A DNA stretch of 64,000 bases from Paraburkholderia phytofirmans PsJN. Its GTDB lineage: Bacteria > Pseudomonadota > Gammaproteobacteria > Burkholderiales > Burkholderiaceae. The stretch lies in assembly GCF_000020125.1 (NCBI RefSeq), contig NC_010676.1:1860001-1924000 (forward strand), written 5' to 3'. The notes under the pieces are model-generated. The model was not told the origin of the DNA, did not search any database, and saw nothing but the letters and a program-made list of their open reading frames with translations. Position 1 is the stretch's first letter; each line of letters begins with the position of its first letter. The position numbers were made by a program, and so were the translations under genes. Positions 54,232 through 63,361 of this stretch are shown here, piece after piece.

Positions 54232-55134
54232 CTACATCAGGCCTGGCGATGACCTGAGCGCCTCTACGACGATCGAAAGCGCCTTCGAATATTCGCGTCT
54301 GCTGGGATAGAAAATATGCAGGCCCGGGAACGTGGGATACCAATCTGGCAATGCCCAGCGCAAGCGCCCAGCAGCCACGTGTGGCTGGGCCAGGTCTTCG
54401 GGAATAAACGCCAGTCCAACGCCATCGATTGCCGCGTTCAGCATCTGATATGCGCCGTTGAACGTGAACTGTCCATCGACGCGCACCTGAATTTTGCGTG
54501 AGCCCTTCGTTAGTTCCCACGCGTAAATTCCACCAAGTGTCGGCAGGCGCAACCGGATGCAGTTGTGATTTACGAGGTCCTTGGGATGCTTTGGAGCGGG
54601 ATGCTTTTCCAGATATTCCGGAGAGCCCACGATGGCGAGGCGTGCGTCGGGGCCGATGCGAACAGCAATCATGTCTTTCGCCACCTGGTCTCCCCACCGT
54701 ACGCCGATATCGAAGCGGTCCGCGACGATATCCGCGAGGCCATAGTCAACGACGAGTTCCACTTTGATGTCCGGATACGCGGGCAGCATTTTCGACAGGC
54801 GTGGCCAGATAACGGTATCTATTGCGTAGTCAGTGGCAGTTATGCGAATTGTGCCGACGGGCCGGTCCCGGGATTCGACTGCGGCGACGAGTTCGTTTTC
54901 GATCTCCTCGAAGCGAGGAGCAATCGACCTCAATAACCGCTCGCCTGCTTCTGTCGCCGCCACGCTACGGGTGGTGCGGTTGAGCAGTTTGACACCCATG
55001 CGCTCTTCCAGCGCACGCATGGCGTGGCTCAACGCACTTTGCGACATGCCTAATCTGGCCGCAGCGCGTGTAAAACTGCCTTCACGCGCTACAGCGACGA
55101 AAGCCAAAAGGTCGGTTGCGTTCTCGCGCAGCAT
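54232..55134 (-). CDS. LysR-family transcriptional regulator
   Basis: A 300-residue regulator: helix-turn-helix at residues 9-68 (FVAVAREGSFTRAAARLGMSQ, with SALSHAMRALEERMG), then a ligand domain starting RPVGTIRITATDYA. It is divergent from the CMD-family and cupin pair by about 110 bp, the usual position of a LysR regulator relative to its target. No PaaX or other regulator is near. Confidence 0.92.
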   Translation of the reverse strand: MLRENATDLLAFVAVAREGSFTRAAARLGMSQSALSHAMRALEERMGVKLLNRTTRSVAATEAGERLLRSIAPRFEEIENELVAAVESRDRPVGTIRITATDYAIDTVIWPRLSKMLPAYPDIKVELVVDYGLADIVADRFDIGVRWGDQVAKDMIAVRIGPDARLAIVGSPEYLEKHPAPKHPKDLVNHNCIRLRLPTLGGIYAWELTKGSRKIQVRVDGQFTFNGAYQMLNAAIDGVGLAFIPEDLAQPHVAAGRLRWALPDWYPTFPGLHIFYPSRREYSKALSIVVEALRSSPGLM

Positions 55135-55245
55135 TTATGTGCCTCGTTCATGAGTCTTTGCCGATTCTACTGGCTAGTCATGGCGCGCGCTGAAAGCGAG
55201 AATCTCCGGTATCGCAAGCCCTCTCAATGTCCGGGAAGATAATAC

Positions 55246-55569
55246 ATGACAAGCAAACCTACTGTGGCGCGGCAGGCATTTGGCGCCATCGCGCCGAAAC
55301 TCGCTGAAATCAGCGATGAAGTTCTCTTTGGCGATATCTGGGAGCGTCCGCAATTATCGAAGCGCGACAGAAGCCTTATTACTTGCGCGACCCTCATCGC
55401 TCTATGCAAGGTCGAGCAGATGAACTTCCACATGCCGCTTGCAATCCAGAATGGAGTGACTCACGACGAACTCGTCGAGATGACTACGCATCTGGCCTTC
55501 TACGCCGGATGGCCGAGTGCGATGTCAGCGGTAACGAAGCTCAAGGAGCTCTTTCCCACTACCGATTAA
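55246..55569 (+). CDS. carboxymuconolactone decarboxylase family (AhpD-like) protein
   Basis: A 107-residue all-helical protein: KRDRSLITCATLIALCKVEQ and GVTHDELVEMTTHLAFYAGWPSA are the CMD signatures. Only one cysteine pair-like feature (CATLIALC) is present and the classic CXXC of AhpD is absent, so peroxidase-like activity is unlikely. It is the first gene of a pair with the cupin gene, 15 bp upstream, and is divergent from the LysR gene. Confidence 0.9.
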   Translation: MTSKPTVARQAFGAIAPKLAEISDEVLFGDIWERPQLSKRDRSLITCATLIALCKVEQMNFHMPLAIQNGVTHDELVEMTTHLAFYAGWPSAMSAVTKLKELFPTTD

Positions 55570-55584
55570 CCGAATGAGGAACCC

Positions 55585-55989
55585 ATGCATTTGAAGAAAC
55601 CCGGTTCGCAGCCGTCGATGAAAGGTCCAGCCGAATGGTTTACTGGCACCGTGCGTATCGACCCACTCAATGCCCCACCTCCGCCCGCTCGCGTATCGTG
55701 CGCGAGCGTGACCTTCGAGCCAGGTGCACGCTCGAACTGGCACACGCATCCGCTCGGTCAGACTCTGCTGGTGACTGCGGGTTGCGGCTGGACCCAATGC
55801 GAAGGTGAGGCCATCGTCAAAATTTGCGCAGGCGATGTCATCTGGTGTCCTCCCGGCCATAAACATTGGCACGGCGCGTCGCCCACAACCTCCATGACCC
55901 ACATCGCGATTCAGGAAGCACTGGACGGTAAGAACGTCGAGTGGATGGAACCGGTCACGGATGACCAGTATCTCGTAGGCCCAGGATGA
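55585..55989 (+). CDS. cupin domain protein
   Basis: A 134-residue single cupin: motif 1 is [16 protein letters not shown], with His ligands and a Gln at the usual Glu position, and motif 2 is [12 protein letters not shown]. It has the size and features of RmlC-like metal-binding proteins. CMD-family plus cupin pairs occur widely next to LysR regulators, often with aldo/keto reductases. GAGGAA is upstream of the ATG. Confidence 0.88.
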   Translation: MHLKKPGSQPSMKGPAEWFTGTVRIDPLNAPPPPARVSCASVTFEPGARSNWHTHPLGQTLLVTAGCGWTQCEGEAIVKICAGDVIWCPPGHKHWHGASPTTSMTHIAIQEALDGKNVEWMEPVTDDQYLVGPG

Positions 55990-56021
55990 AGGAAACACTC
56001 TAGTGGCGCGAGAGAAACCCC

Positions 56022-57062
56022 TCAGTCAGCCAGGTTGCTCAGAAACTTGCGGGCCGGAGCAAAGAACGTGACACCCGTGACGGCCTTGGAGAAGTCAAGA
56101 ATTCGGTCATGAAGCGGCGGCGGATCACCTATGAACATACGTTCCAGCATCTTGTCGATCACCCACAGGTGGCGAGAATAGCCGATAAAGTAGGTGCCGT
56201 ATTCGCCGCGACCGGGAACAGCGAATGGCATGTTGTCGCGCAGAATGTCGTGCTCCCCGTCCGCGTCCTCGATTGTGCAAAGCGTCTTGTGGGATTTCTG
56301 GCCCTGCGTCGCGTCCGGCAACTCGCTGTTGCTGAACTTCGTGCGGCCGATAATCGCCTCCTGCGTCTCCACACTTTGCGAGCGCCAGGCTGCCATGTCG
56401 TGCAGATACTTCTGGATCACGACATAGCTGCCGCCCGCATATTCCGGATCCTCATCGCCAACGATGGTCGCGGCAGGCAGGTCCAGGCCATCGGGATTCG
56501 CCGTGCCGTCAACGAACTCGAGCAGATCACGTCCATCGAAGTAACGGAACCCGGCAACGTCGTCGATTGCGGTGACGGAGTTCCCAAAGGCCTCGAGCAG
56601 AAGCCTCTCGAACTCGATGATCACACCCATCGACTCTGCACGGATGTGGTACAGCAAGTCGCCCGCTGTGGACACCGCGGTATGCGTGGCACCTCGCACC
56701 TCCTTGAACGGCGCGAGCTCACTGGGTGCAGGTTTCCCCGTAAGCGGTCCCCAGGCGCGATGCGAAATACCGACGTTGCAGGTGAACACACCGCCGTCAG
56801 TTCGGATCCTGACATCCTTGACGAGGTCATCAGTGCTTGCCACCACGGAGCGCGCGGCTGCGATCGAGGCGTCGTCGTCTTTCACAATGAGGACCAGGAA
56901 CGCGGCTGCCGCCGACAATGGAGCGTCGATAGACTGCGGTTCCGTGTCGAGTGCGCGTTGAGCGGCGGAGATCGAAGATATGGGACTCAAGATTTCTCCT
57001 GTTGCAGGGTGAGAATGAACCGACGGTAATTGCACGTTCCAAATCTTTTGCAAGCTATCCAC
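56022..57062 (-). CDS. DyP-type haem peroxidase
   Basis: A 346-residue peroxidase with the family GXXDG motif in EFVDGTANPDG, the preceding GDLLYHIRAES stretch, and the C-terminal FIGYSRHLWVIDKMLERMF. It uses peroxide to oxidise dyes, phenols or small substrates. The end FLSNLAD lacks an encapsulin-targeting peptide, and no encapsulin gene is adjacent. It is the only gene on this strand between the cupin and phosphatase genes. Confidence 0.92.
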   Translation of the reverse strand: MDSLQKIWNVQLPSVHSHPATGEILSPISSISAAQRALDTEPQSIDAPLSAAAAFLVLIVKDDDASIAAARSVVASTDDLVKDVRIRTDGGVFTCNVGISHRAWGPLTGKPAPSELAPFKEVRGATHTAVSTAGDLLYHIRAESMGVIIEFERLLLEAFGNSVTAIDDVAGFRYFDGRDLLEFVDGTANPDGLDLPAATIVGDEDPEYAGGSYVVIQKYLHDMAAWRSQSVETQEAIIGRTKFSNSELPDATQGQKSHKTLCTIEDADGEHDILRDNMPFAVPGRGEYGTYFIGYSRHLWVIDKMLERMFIGDPPPLHDRILDFSKAVTGVTFFAPARKFLSNLAD

Positions 57063-57391
57063 GACGGAATGGTCGGCGGCAGTGCCTCACTCGCGAATAC
57101 TGCGCCAAGGAGCCCCTTCGCGACCGCCGATCAGGAAACTCTATCGTAACCTCAGTGGACATGAGACGGCCTGTGCATTCTTTTCCCATTATCAATGAAG
57201 ATCCCGATCCCGAAGCTCTGTCGCTCCGATTCTTAGTATCGGAATCGAGATAATGCGCACTCATTGTTCTCTTCTCGAAACTATTTGAAAATTTGGGAAG
57301 CCATGAACTTACAATCCGATCAGGTAACAAATTCAGTGCGAAGGACAGACACCCGGCATTGACGGTTCTTCAACCCCATCGCGGAGGCAAC
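57063..57391. other. intergenic region, divergent promoters
   Basis: A 329-bp stretch that must hold the promoters for the DyP gene (left) and the phosphatase gene (right). Short frames exist, but none has a site and a recognisable product. Confidence 0.5.
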
Positions 57392-57952
57392 ATGTCACCC
57401 CATCGAATCATGTTTATCCGGCACGCTGAGAAACCGGGCCCCAACGAAGGGATCGGCATTGAAACGGACGGAAAGGCCGACCCTGAAAGTCTCAGCGTTC
57501 GCGGCTGGCAGCGAGCCGGGGCGTTGGCACGATTCTTTTGTCCGATCGAGGAGACGCACGCCACACGACTGAAGCCGGCCACCGTGTACGCGCCGGGAAC
57601 CGGTCCGTCCAGCAAAAGCAAACGGGCCATGCAGACCGTCACCCCGCTGGTCGCCCTGCTGCAGCTACAGGCAGCATCTCGAGTGAACTACGTCACCTCG
57701 CATTTGAAGGACGACGGGCCAGCGCTGATGAACGACGTGTTGGCTCAATCCGGCATCGTGCTGATTGCCTGGGAGCACAAAGTAATCCCGTCGTTAATCG
57801 GACTCGTACCTGATGCTCCAACCGTTCCTTCGTCGTGGCCGGAAGATCGGTTCGACATGGTGTGGATACTCGATCACGCGGCGGATAAATGGTCATTCTC
57901 GCAACTTCCTCAATTGCTACTCGCGGGTGACACCGCTAATCCGATCGAGTAA
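57392..57952 (+). CDS. histidine phosphatase family protein
   Basis: A 186-residue protein with the phosphohistidine motif FIRHAEKPG near the N-terminus. The second catalytic His of the family is probably in the IAWEHKVIPSL segment. Such enzymes dephosphorylate small molecules or proteins. GCGGAGGC precedes the ATG. It is convergent with the lon gene across 49 bp. Confidence 0.85.
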   Translation: MSPHRIMFIRHAEKPGPNEGIGIETDGKADPESLSVRGWQRAGALARFFCPIEETHATRLKPATVYAPGTGPSSKSKRAMQTVTPLVALLQLQAASRVNYVTSHLKDDGPALMNDVLAQSGIVLIAWEHKVIPSLIGLVPDAPTVPSSWPEDRFDMVWILDHAADKWSFSQLPQLLLAGDTANPIE

Positions 57953-58001
57953 AACTGCCACGCAAAACGGTCCCGCCTGAGCACCACCCTTTCTTGCGGA
58001 C

Positions 58002-60416
58002 TCATATATCGACGTTTCGACTGGACGTCACCGATTCGTCCTCGATAATTTCGCGCACCGCGTCGTCCACGGTCTCCAACAGCACGAATCGCATCTGGTT
58101 GCGTGCGTCGACAGGAATGTCCTCCAGGTCGGGGGCATTGCGCGCGGGCAGCAAGACTGTTTTGATGCCGCCACGCAGTGCCGCAAGCACTTTTTCCTTG
58201 ATGCCGCCTACCGGCAAGACAATGCCCCGCAGGCTGATTTCGCCGGTCACGGCGCAGTCGCTGCGCACCGCTCGCCCCATTAAAAGCGACGCAATCGCAA
58301 TGAACATGGCGACGCCGGCGCTGGGGCCGTCCTTGGGGACCGCGCCCGCCGGCACATGAACGTGAATGTCGCGCTTGTCGAAATTCGAACAGTCGATATG
58401 CAGCGACTCGCAGCGCGACTTCACCAGCGTCAACGCGGCCTGGACACTTTCCTTCATCACGTCGCCTAACTGACCCGTCAGCACGAGCCTGCCGCCGCCC
58501 GGCGTGCTGCTTGCTTCGATGAAAAGCAGATCGCCGCCAACCGGCGTCCACGCGAGTCCAGTGACTACGCCCGGCAAGCTCGTACGCATCGCCACCTCAC
58601 TTTCGAAGCGGCGGTGGCCCAGAATCGACGACAGGCGATCAGGCTCGATCCGTTCATGTGTGGACGGGTCTTCGGCCACACGCAACGCGACATAGCGAAA
58701 CACTGCGCCGATCTGCCGCTCCAGGCTTCGCACGCCGGCTTCGCGCGTGTAGTCGCGGATGATGGCCCTCAGCGTCTCATCGGGCAGTTCGCACTGTGCA
58801 GCAGTCAGCCCGCACGCCTCCAGTTGACGCGGAACGAGAAAGCGCTGCGCGATCTGGAATTTTTCGGCCTCGGTGTAACCGGGCAGATCCAGAATCTCCA
58901 TGCGATCGCGCAAGGGACCCGCAATACCTTCGATCTGGTTGGCAGTGGCCACGAACACGATTGCAGACAGGTCGAACGGCACGCCCAGGTAATTGTCGCG
59001 GAAAGACGCGTTCTGCTCCGGGTCCAGAACTTCGAGCATCGCCGCAGCCGGATCGCCGTGCACGCCCTGCCCGAGCTTGTCGAGTTCGTCGAGCAGCATC
59101 ACGCAGTTGCGCGCCCCCGCTTTGCGGATGGCCTGGATGATGTTGCCCGGCATCGCGCCGATATACGTACGCCGATGGCCACGTATTTCGGCTTCGTCAT
59201 GCACGCCACCCAGGCTGACGCGCACGAACGGCCGCTCCAGCGCGCGTGCGATGCTCTGGCCCAGTGATGTCTTGCCGACTCCCGGCGGTCCGAGAAAGCA
59301 AAGAATGGGCGCCTTGCCGTGTGGATTGAGCTTTCTGACACCGAGATATTCGAGGATGCGGCGCTTCACCTTATCCAGGCCGAAATGCGCTTCATCGAGT
59401 ATCTGACGCGCACGAGCGATATCGATCGGCGCTTCTGCGGGAAGCGGCCATGGGAGTTCGGTCAGCCATTCAAGGTAGCTCACGCTTATGGAGTACTCCG
59501 ACGACGCCTCAGGCATCCGCTCCAGCCGGCCGAGTTCTTTGCGCGCATGAGACTCGACTTCCGGTGGCATATGAGCGGCTTCGATTGCCTCCGTCAGCTT
59601 GCGGACTTCCTCGCGGCTTTCGATGTTCTCGCCGAGTTCGTTCTGGATGGTCCTGAGTTGCTCGCGCAGCATCATTTCTCGTTGACGCTGGTCGATCCGG
59701 CCACGCGTCTGCTCGCCGATTTCCTGCGACAGACGAAGCACTTCGATGCGTCCCGCAACGGCATCCAATACTTTGTCGAGCCGCTTGCAGACGTCGAGCG
59801 TTTCCAGAATCTCCTGCTTGCGCTCCGGCGGGATGTCGAGCAAACCGGCGATGGTGTCGGCGAGCAGGCCAGGCAGTTCGATGGCATCCAACGCCCTTAC
59901 GAGTTCGCCACCCGCGTTGGGCAGTAGTCCGATCATTTCCCCCGCGCGCTGCCTTAAAACAAGCGCCCGTGCGTCGACGGCGGGATTTCTCGCGGTAGTC
60001 TCGGGCAGGAACTCGACTCGCGCTGCCCGAAAGCCGAGACCTTCCACTGGCGCGATCAGGCGAAAGCGCTCGACACCCTGACAGATTAGGTGATGCGCAC
60101 CGTCTTCTGGACTAGTGACGTAACGCACCACGTTCGCCACGGTGCCAATCGTGTTCAGGTCATCGAATGTCGGATCCTGTACCCGCGGATCGCGTTGCAA
60201 CACAACGCCCAGCGGCTGCTGGCGTTTGACGGCGGCCTGCACGTCCTCCTTGACCTGGCCACGTCCCGCGGTAAACGGCAGCACCATACCTGGAAACAGC
60301 ACGGCATTGCGCACCGGCAGCAGAATCAGGGGCTCATCGGGCAATGCGGATGTCGAAGCCGTTGCCTCGCCCGCCGGGCTGGACTCGGAAGTCTCGTTTT
60401 CGCTGTCCGCGCTCAT
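58002..60416 (-). CDS. lon: ATP-dependent protease Lon (second copy type)
   Basis: An 804-residue protease. The N-terminal LON domain spans residues 30-225 (ILLPVRNAVLFPGMVLPF). The AAA+ module has Walker A GPPGVGKTSLG near 385. The C-terminal protease domain has Ser699 in KDGPSAG and the Lys dyad partner in GIKEK about 40 residues later. It degrades misfolded or regulatory proteins. GAGGAACGAGG precedes the ATG. It follows hsp20 by 33 bp on the same strand. Many Burkholderiales keep a separate lon near clpX, so this is probably an additional stress-linked copy. Confidence 0.93.
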   Translation of the reverse strand: MSADSENETSESSPAGEATASTSALPDEPLILLPVRNAVLFPGMVLPFTAGRGQVKEDVQAAVKRQQPLGVVLQRDPRVQDPTFDDLNTIGTVANVVRYVTSPEDGAHHLICQGVERFRLIAPVEGLGFRAARVEFLPETTARNPAVDARALVLRQRAGEMIGLLPNAGGELVRALDAIELPGLLADTIAGLLDIPPERKQEILETLDVCKRLDKVLDAVAGRIEVLRLSQEIGEQTRGRIDQRQREMMLREQLRTIQNELGENIESREEVRKLTEAIEAAHMPPEVESHARKELGRLERMPEASSEYSISVSYLEWLTELPWPLPAEAPIDIARARQILDEAHFGLDKVKRRILEYLGVRKLNPHGKAPILCFLGPPGVGKTSLGQSIARALERPFVRVSLGGVHDEAEIRGHRRTYIGAMPGNIIQAIRKAGARNCVMLLDELDKLGQGVHGDPAAAMLEVLDPEQNASFRDNYLGVPFDLSAIVFVATANQIEGIAGPLRDRMEILDLPGYTEAEKFQIAQRFLVPRQLEACGLTAAQCELPDETLRAIIRDYTREAGVRSLERQIGAVFRYVALRVAEDPSTHERIEPDRLSSILGHRRFESEVAMRTSLPGVVTGLAWTPVGGDLLFIEASSTPGGGRLVLTGQLGDVMKESVQAALTLVKSRCESLHIDCSNFDKRDIHVHVPAGAVPKDGPSAGVAMFIAIASLLMGRAVRSDCAVTGEISLRGIVLPVGGIKEKVLAALRGGIKTVLLPARNAPDLEDIPVDARNQMRFVLLETVDDAVREIIEDESVTSSRNVDI

Positions 60417-60449
60417 CCTCGTTCCTCGATTTGCCGGCGCTTGCCGGAC

Positions 60450-60914
60450 TCAATCCAGCCTTTCGAAGCTCAGCACCAGGCATCCGTGTTCAGCGTCGCG
60501 CTGCGCCAGTCGATAGCGACCGGTTGGAAGCTGGATGCGCCGCTCGAAACGGCCATAGGGAATTTCCAGGCAATGGACCTTGCCCGCAGCGAAGGCGCGG
60601 GGCAATTTTCTTTCGGCCTCGACGATCAGCGTACCGCCATCGAGATGTAGACCTACCACGTCGGGAGGCACGCCCGGCAGCGCCACCACGATCACAAGCC
60701 GTCCATCCTGTTCGAACACCTCAATGGGCGGTTCCCAGATGGGTACCCGAGCGCGCTGACCCGCCAGCCGGAAGAATTGCCTGTGCAACCGCTCTGCACG
60801 CTCAATCGCGTCGACGGCGGCTTCCCACATGATTGTATGGCGAGTGAAAGTCACGGGTCGGCTCCATGCCTGTTCGATCAGCGCAACACTGGCTGACCTT
60901 TCATCAAAGGCCAT
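60450..60914 (-). CDS. Hsp20/alpha-crystallin family small heat shock protein
   Basis: A protein of about 154 residues. An N-terminal helix (AVDAIERAERLHRQFFRL) precedes the alpha-crystallin domain: PIEVFEQDGRLVIVVALPGV near the middle and RFERRIQLPTGRY near the end. It holds unfolding proteins for refolding or degradation. The start is uncertain; a TTG 30 bp upstream and an ATG 84 bp downstream are also in frame. Placement before lon suggests a joint protein-quality-control unit. Confidence 0.85.
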   Translation of the reverse strand: MAFDERSASVALIEQAWSRPVTFTRHTIMWEAAVDAIERAERLHRQFFRLAGQRARVPIWEPPIEVFEQDGRLVIVVALPGVPPDVVGLHLDGGTLIVEAERKLPRAFAAGKVHCLEIPYGRFERRIQLPTGRYRLAQRDAEHGCLVLSFERLD

Positions 60915-60962
60915 TGGTGCACGTCTGTCAAGTATGCGCACCAAATGTATGGCTCGTAATCT

Positions 60963-61169
60963 TCAGTCGTGTCTAAGATCGGAATCGTCGGTAGCTTCAA
61001 TCCAGCTCACCCCACCCACCGCAATTGGATCACTTGCCGGGAATGTCTCTTCGAGCGCCTCGTCGAGAGATACATGTGTTAAAGGAGTCGGGGGTTCGTC
61101 CGTTTGTGGGGTGCCGTTGAGCGCGGAGGAAGCTCTGTTATCAGATCGCGATCTTTTGTGACGCAGCAT
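60963..61169 (-). CDS. small acidic protein with EETFPASDP motif
   Basis: A 68-residue protein: a basic N-terminus (LRHKRSRSDNR), a Pro/Thr-rich middle, and SLDEALEETFPASDPIAVGG near the C-terminus. The E-E-x-FPASDP motif recurs in small uncharacterised stress-associated proteins of proteobacteria. GGACGG lies upstream of the ATG. The stop is 50 bp or less from the hsp20 start, so it is probably the first gene of the hsp20-lon unit. Confidence 0.65.
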   Translation of the reverse strand: MLRHKRSRSDNRASSALNGTPQTDEPPTPLTHVSLDEALEETFPASDPIAVGGVSWIEATDDSDLRHD

Positions 61170-61302
61170 TTTTCCGTCCAAGCGAAATGAGGAGAGGATC
61201 ACCGGTCGAATACCGCAAGCGTCAATTGCCGTGCCCATCGTCAGAGAGCCGAATGTCATCCTGCACAACAAAATCGGATTCGTCACCAACGAGATACGCG
61301 CG

Positions 61303-61476
61303 TCACCAGGGAAGCGACTGGTGAAACAGCTTGCCACCGTAGCCACGTACGACGTTCTCGACCTCGAATAGCGGCAGCTCTTTTACTTCGAGGATCAACG
61401 CGACGCTGCCCGGCAGGAGTTCATCGGAAATGGATTTTGTCAGTTTGCTGTCCAGGGCAGCCTCGGCCGCGTGGAA
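61303..61476 (-). pseudogene. C-terminal fragment of a DUF1269-type protein
   Basis: A 57-codon minus-strand stretch reads [20 protein letters not shown], then ENVVRGYGGKLFHQSLPW and a TGA. This matches the end of DUF1269 membrane-associated proteins (L-PGS-AL, then a GG-K-L-SL ending). An in-frame TGA lies just before the fragment and the N-terminal two thirds are not present upstream, so the gene is broken. Confidence 0.5.
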
Positions 61477-61531
61477 TCAGGTCGAGCACCTTCTGATCGT
61501 CAGGCCCAAAGTGGCCAGCCTCTATAACAAA

Positions 61532-61572
61532 AAAAATCACGTCGACTGAGGTCAGCGCCGACGTGACCGTAC
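61532..61572 (-). terminator. terminator near the DUF1269 fragment
   Basis: TCACGTCG and CGACGTGA flank a 14-base loop and are followed on the minus strand by eight T. No leftward gene is recognised to its right before the DUF1488-like gene near 62.2 kb. Confidence 0.65.
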
Positions 61573-61741
61573 GATTTAGCGAATGGTTCAGCGCAGTGCT
61601 ATGGTGGGTCTGGAAACTAGGAGTGTCGACAAAGATAAATTGTTAAGACAGCTGACTTGGGAACCGGATCCCGACGTGAAAATGGGTTAGTTGATTATAG
61701 TCACGCGGACGGCATTCGATAGGGTATTCAAGCACTGAGAT

Positions 61742-61791
61742 GCACATCGGTTTTCCAATATTTACTATCGTCTTCTACCCCATCGATGTGC
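61742..61791. repeat. short inverted repeat
   Basis: GCACATCG and CGATGTGC are perfect inverted copies separated by 34 AT-rich bases. No gene lies between them. They could be a binding site or the ends of a small decayed element. Confidence 0.6.
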
Positions 61792-61943
61792 GTCCCGGTG
61801 ATACAGAGAACAACTGACCGTGATTACGAACAGTCCGATATTACGAATCGGGAGGCAAGGATTGACCTTCAGTCTACTTTTGTCCAACATCGGAGATGTG
61901 TCTCGGCTACCTCGGCCAGCCACAACCCTCGTTCGATCTCCGG

Positions 61944-61978
61944 CCCGCCTGGCCCCTCCTCCCGGCGGGTATTTTTTT
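61944..61978 (+). terminator. plus-strand terminator without an upstream gene
   Basis: CCCGCC and GGCGGG pair around a 14-base loop, followed by TATTTTTTT. The nearest plus-strand protein gene to the left is more than 3.9 kb away, so the transcript it closes is probably a short non-coding RNA from about 61.7-61.9 kb. Confidence 0.65.
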
Positions 61979-62189
61979 GCCAACGGTGCGGATCAGAACA
62001 AGCTGCTCGACCGCGGATGCCTTACGGACGCGACGCGAAGGTCTCCATAACAATCGGCCAGATTGACGGTTAAGTGTGGCCGCGCAAGGAGATGGGACAA
62101 ATGCATCGCGCCAGCGACACGCCAACAGCCGCTGTACAGCCATGCCGCGATATCGCGCAACGTGGGTCGCGCCGGTAGCGCAAGTTGCG

Positions 62190-62459
62190 TCAGGACGCGA
62201 AGACCTCAGCGTTCAGCTGCAATGGCTCGCCCCTCAAGCCGCCTCGAATCGCAGCTGCGGCCTTCTCGTATATCAGCTCACGATGCTGCTCGAATTCCTG
62301 TACCAGATCGGATTTATGGCCGCCCGACGGAGATAGCTCGTGCAGTACTTTTTTGCTCACAACGCAAAAGTGATGGACGCTGTCAACCTTGATGCCGAAT
62401 TTCACCGCTTCGTGTCCGTCCAAATGTACGACCCAGATGCCCTCTATGGTATCGGCCAT
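62190..62459 (-). CDS. small DUF1488-like protein
   Basis: An 89-residue protein with GGAGG upstream of the ATG. The layout is like DUF1488: a strand with GHEAVKFGI, VVSKKVLHELS, then a helix DLVQEFEQHRELIYEKAAAAI, and a final strand. Identity to the member at 3.2 kb is low, so the family call is tentative. Function unknown. Confidence 0.6.
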   Translation of the reverse strand: MADTIEGIWVVHLDGHEAVKFGIKVDSVHHFCVVSKKVLHELSPSGGHKSDLVQEFEQHRELIYEKAAAAIRGGLRGEPLQLNAEVFAS

Positions 62460-62740
62460 CGTCGCCTCCGTTGCTAGCTGTCCAAAAAGACTAGCACGAA
62501 AAAAACGCCCTGATGCTGATTTTGCAATCCGTCCCACTACGTTCTGCGCAGGTGCGAAGCGCAAACACCAAGCCAACCGAGCAGACGAGCCACCGCGCGC
62601 TCTTTTGATAGGGCGGACCGAGGCAAAATTTTGTGATTAGCGCCGGTCTGAGCTTCTCAATTTCCGCCTATGCTATACGCAATGAAGTCCGCTCGAATGG
62701 CATCCGCGATTTCACTTTCAAACCCGATCCGGAGACAAGT

Positions 62741-63166
62741 ATGCGTACCAGCGCACGTAATCATTTCGCAGGCCATATCGCCGACGTGAAATCCGGAGCC
62801 GTCAATGATGAAGTCATCCTCCGTACAGACGACGGCCTGGATATCGTGGCCATCATTACGCAAGGTGGCGCCGCCTCGTTAGGACTCGAGCGGAACTCGA
62901 CGGCATTCGCTCTCGTCAAGGCGTCGTCAGTGCTCGTGCTGGTCGACTTCGACAGCCACAAGATATCTGCGAGGAATTGCATTGCAGGAACGGTTTCGGC
63001 AGTCGTCAAAGGCGCCGTGAATGCGGAGGTTGAGATCAGCGTGCCGGAAGGCGCGAAAATCGTTTCAATCATAACCAACGACAGTGTGGATCGCCTTGGT
63101 CTCGCCGTCGGAAAGCCTGCGACTGCCATCTTCAAGGCCTCCAGCGTAATTGTCGGAATCGAATGA
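62741..63166 (+). CDS. two-domain molbindin (TOBE/Mop) molybdate-binding protein
   Basis: A 141-residue protein made of two tandem Mop domains, each with the pattern ARNxxAGxxxxVxxGAVNxEV and ending ALVKASSVLVLVD or AIFKASSVIVGIE. Molbindins store or buffer molybdate in the cytoplasm. GGAGAC is upstream of the ATG. Sitting two genes before a molybdopterin oxidoreductase, it probably supplies or senses molybdate for that enzyme, which is inference. Confidence 0.92.
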   Translation: MRTSARNHFAGHIADVKSGAVNDEVILRTDDGLDIVAIITQGGAASLGLERNSTAFALVKASSVLVLVDFDSHKISARNCIAGTVSAVVKGAVNAEVEISVPEGAKIVSIITNDSVDRLGLAVGKPATAIFKASSVIVGIE

Positions 63167-63217
63167 GCGTCGATGGTCGCGGTCGCGTAAGCGGCATCAG
63201 AACCGGGAAAAGCAGCC

Positions 63218-63361
63218 ATGAAGCGAGAACCATCGAGTCGGCGTACAGGTTTCCTAAGCGACCTGAAGTGGATGTTGATCCTCTGGTGCCTGGGGGTCGG
63301 AGCCACCGCACTCCTCGTATTACCAATTCGCCTATTAATAGCGGCGATGATGCGGAAATAA
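63218..63361 (+). CDS. 47-residue single-span membrane protein (DUF2474-like)
   Basis: A short frame with a basic N-terminus (KREPSSRRTG), one membrane helix (WMLILWCLGVGATALLVLP) and a basic end (MMRK). The pattern LW-GV-A-ALL-P-R-L resembles the tiny DUF2474 or CydX-like subunits of membrane oxidases. GGGAAAAG lies about 10 bases before the ATG. It lies 50 bp after molbindin. The DUF2474 assignment is by pattern only. Confidence 0.55.
   Translation: MKREPSSRRTGFLSDLKWMLILWCLGVGATALLVLPIRLLIAAMMRK

Larger units (their letters stand above)
61170..62189. other. lower-G+C stretch with relics and orphan terminators
   Basis: A 1-kb region of lower G+C than the rest of the window. It contains a decayed DUF1269 fragment, a minus-strand terminator, an inverted repeat at 61742-61791 (GCACATCG and CGATGTGC) and a plus-strand terminator. 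No intact protein gene was recognised. Confidence 0.65.

Noticed and set aside
56022..57062. Encapsulated DyP system
   Set aside because: The peroxidase has no C-terminal targeting peptide and no encapsulin gene is in the window.
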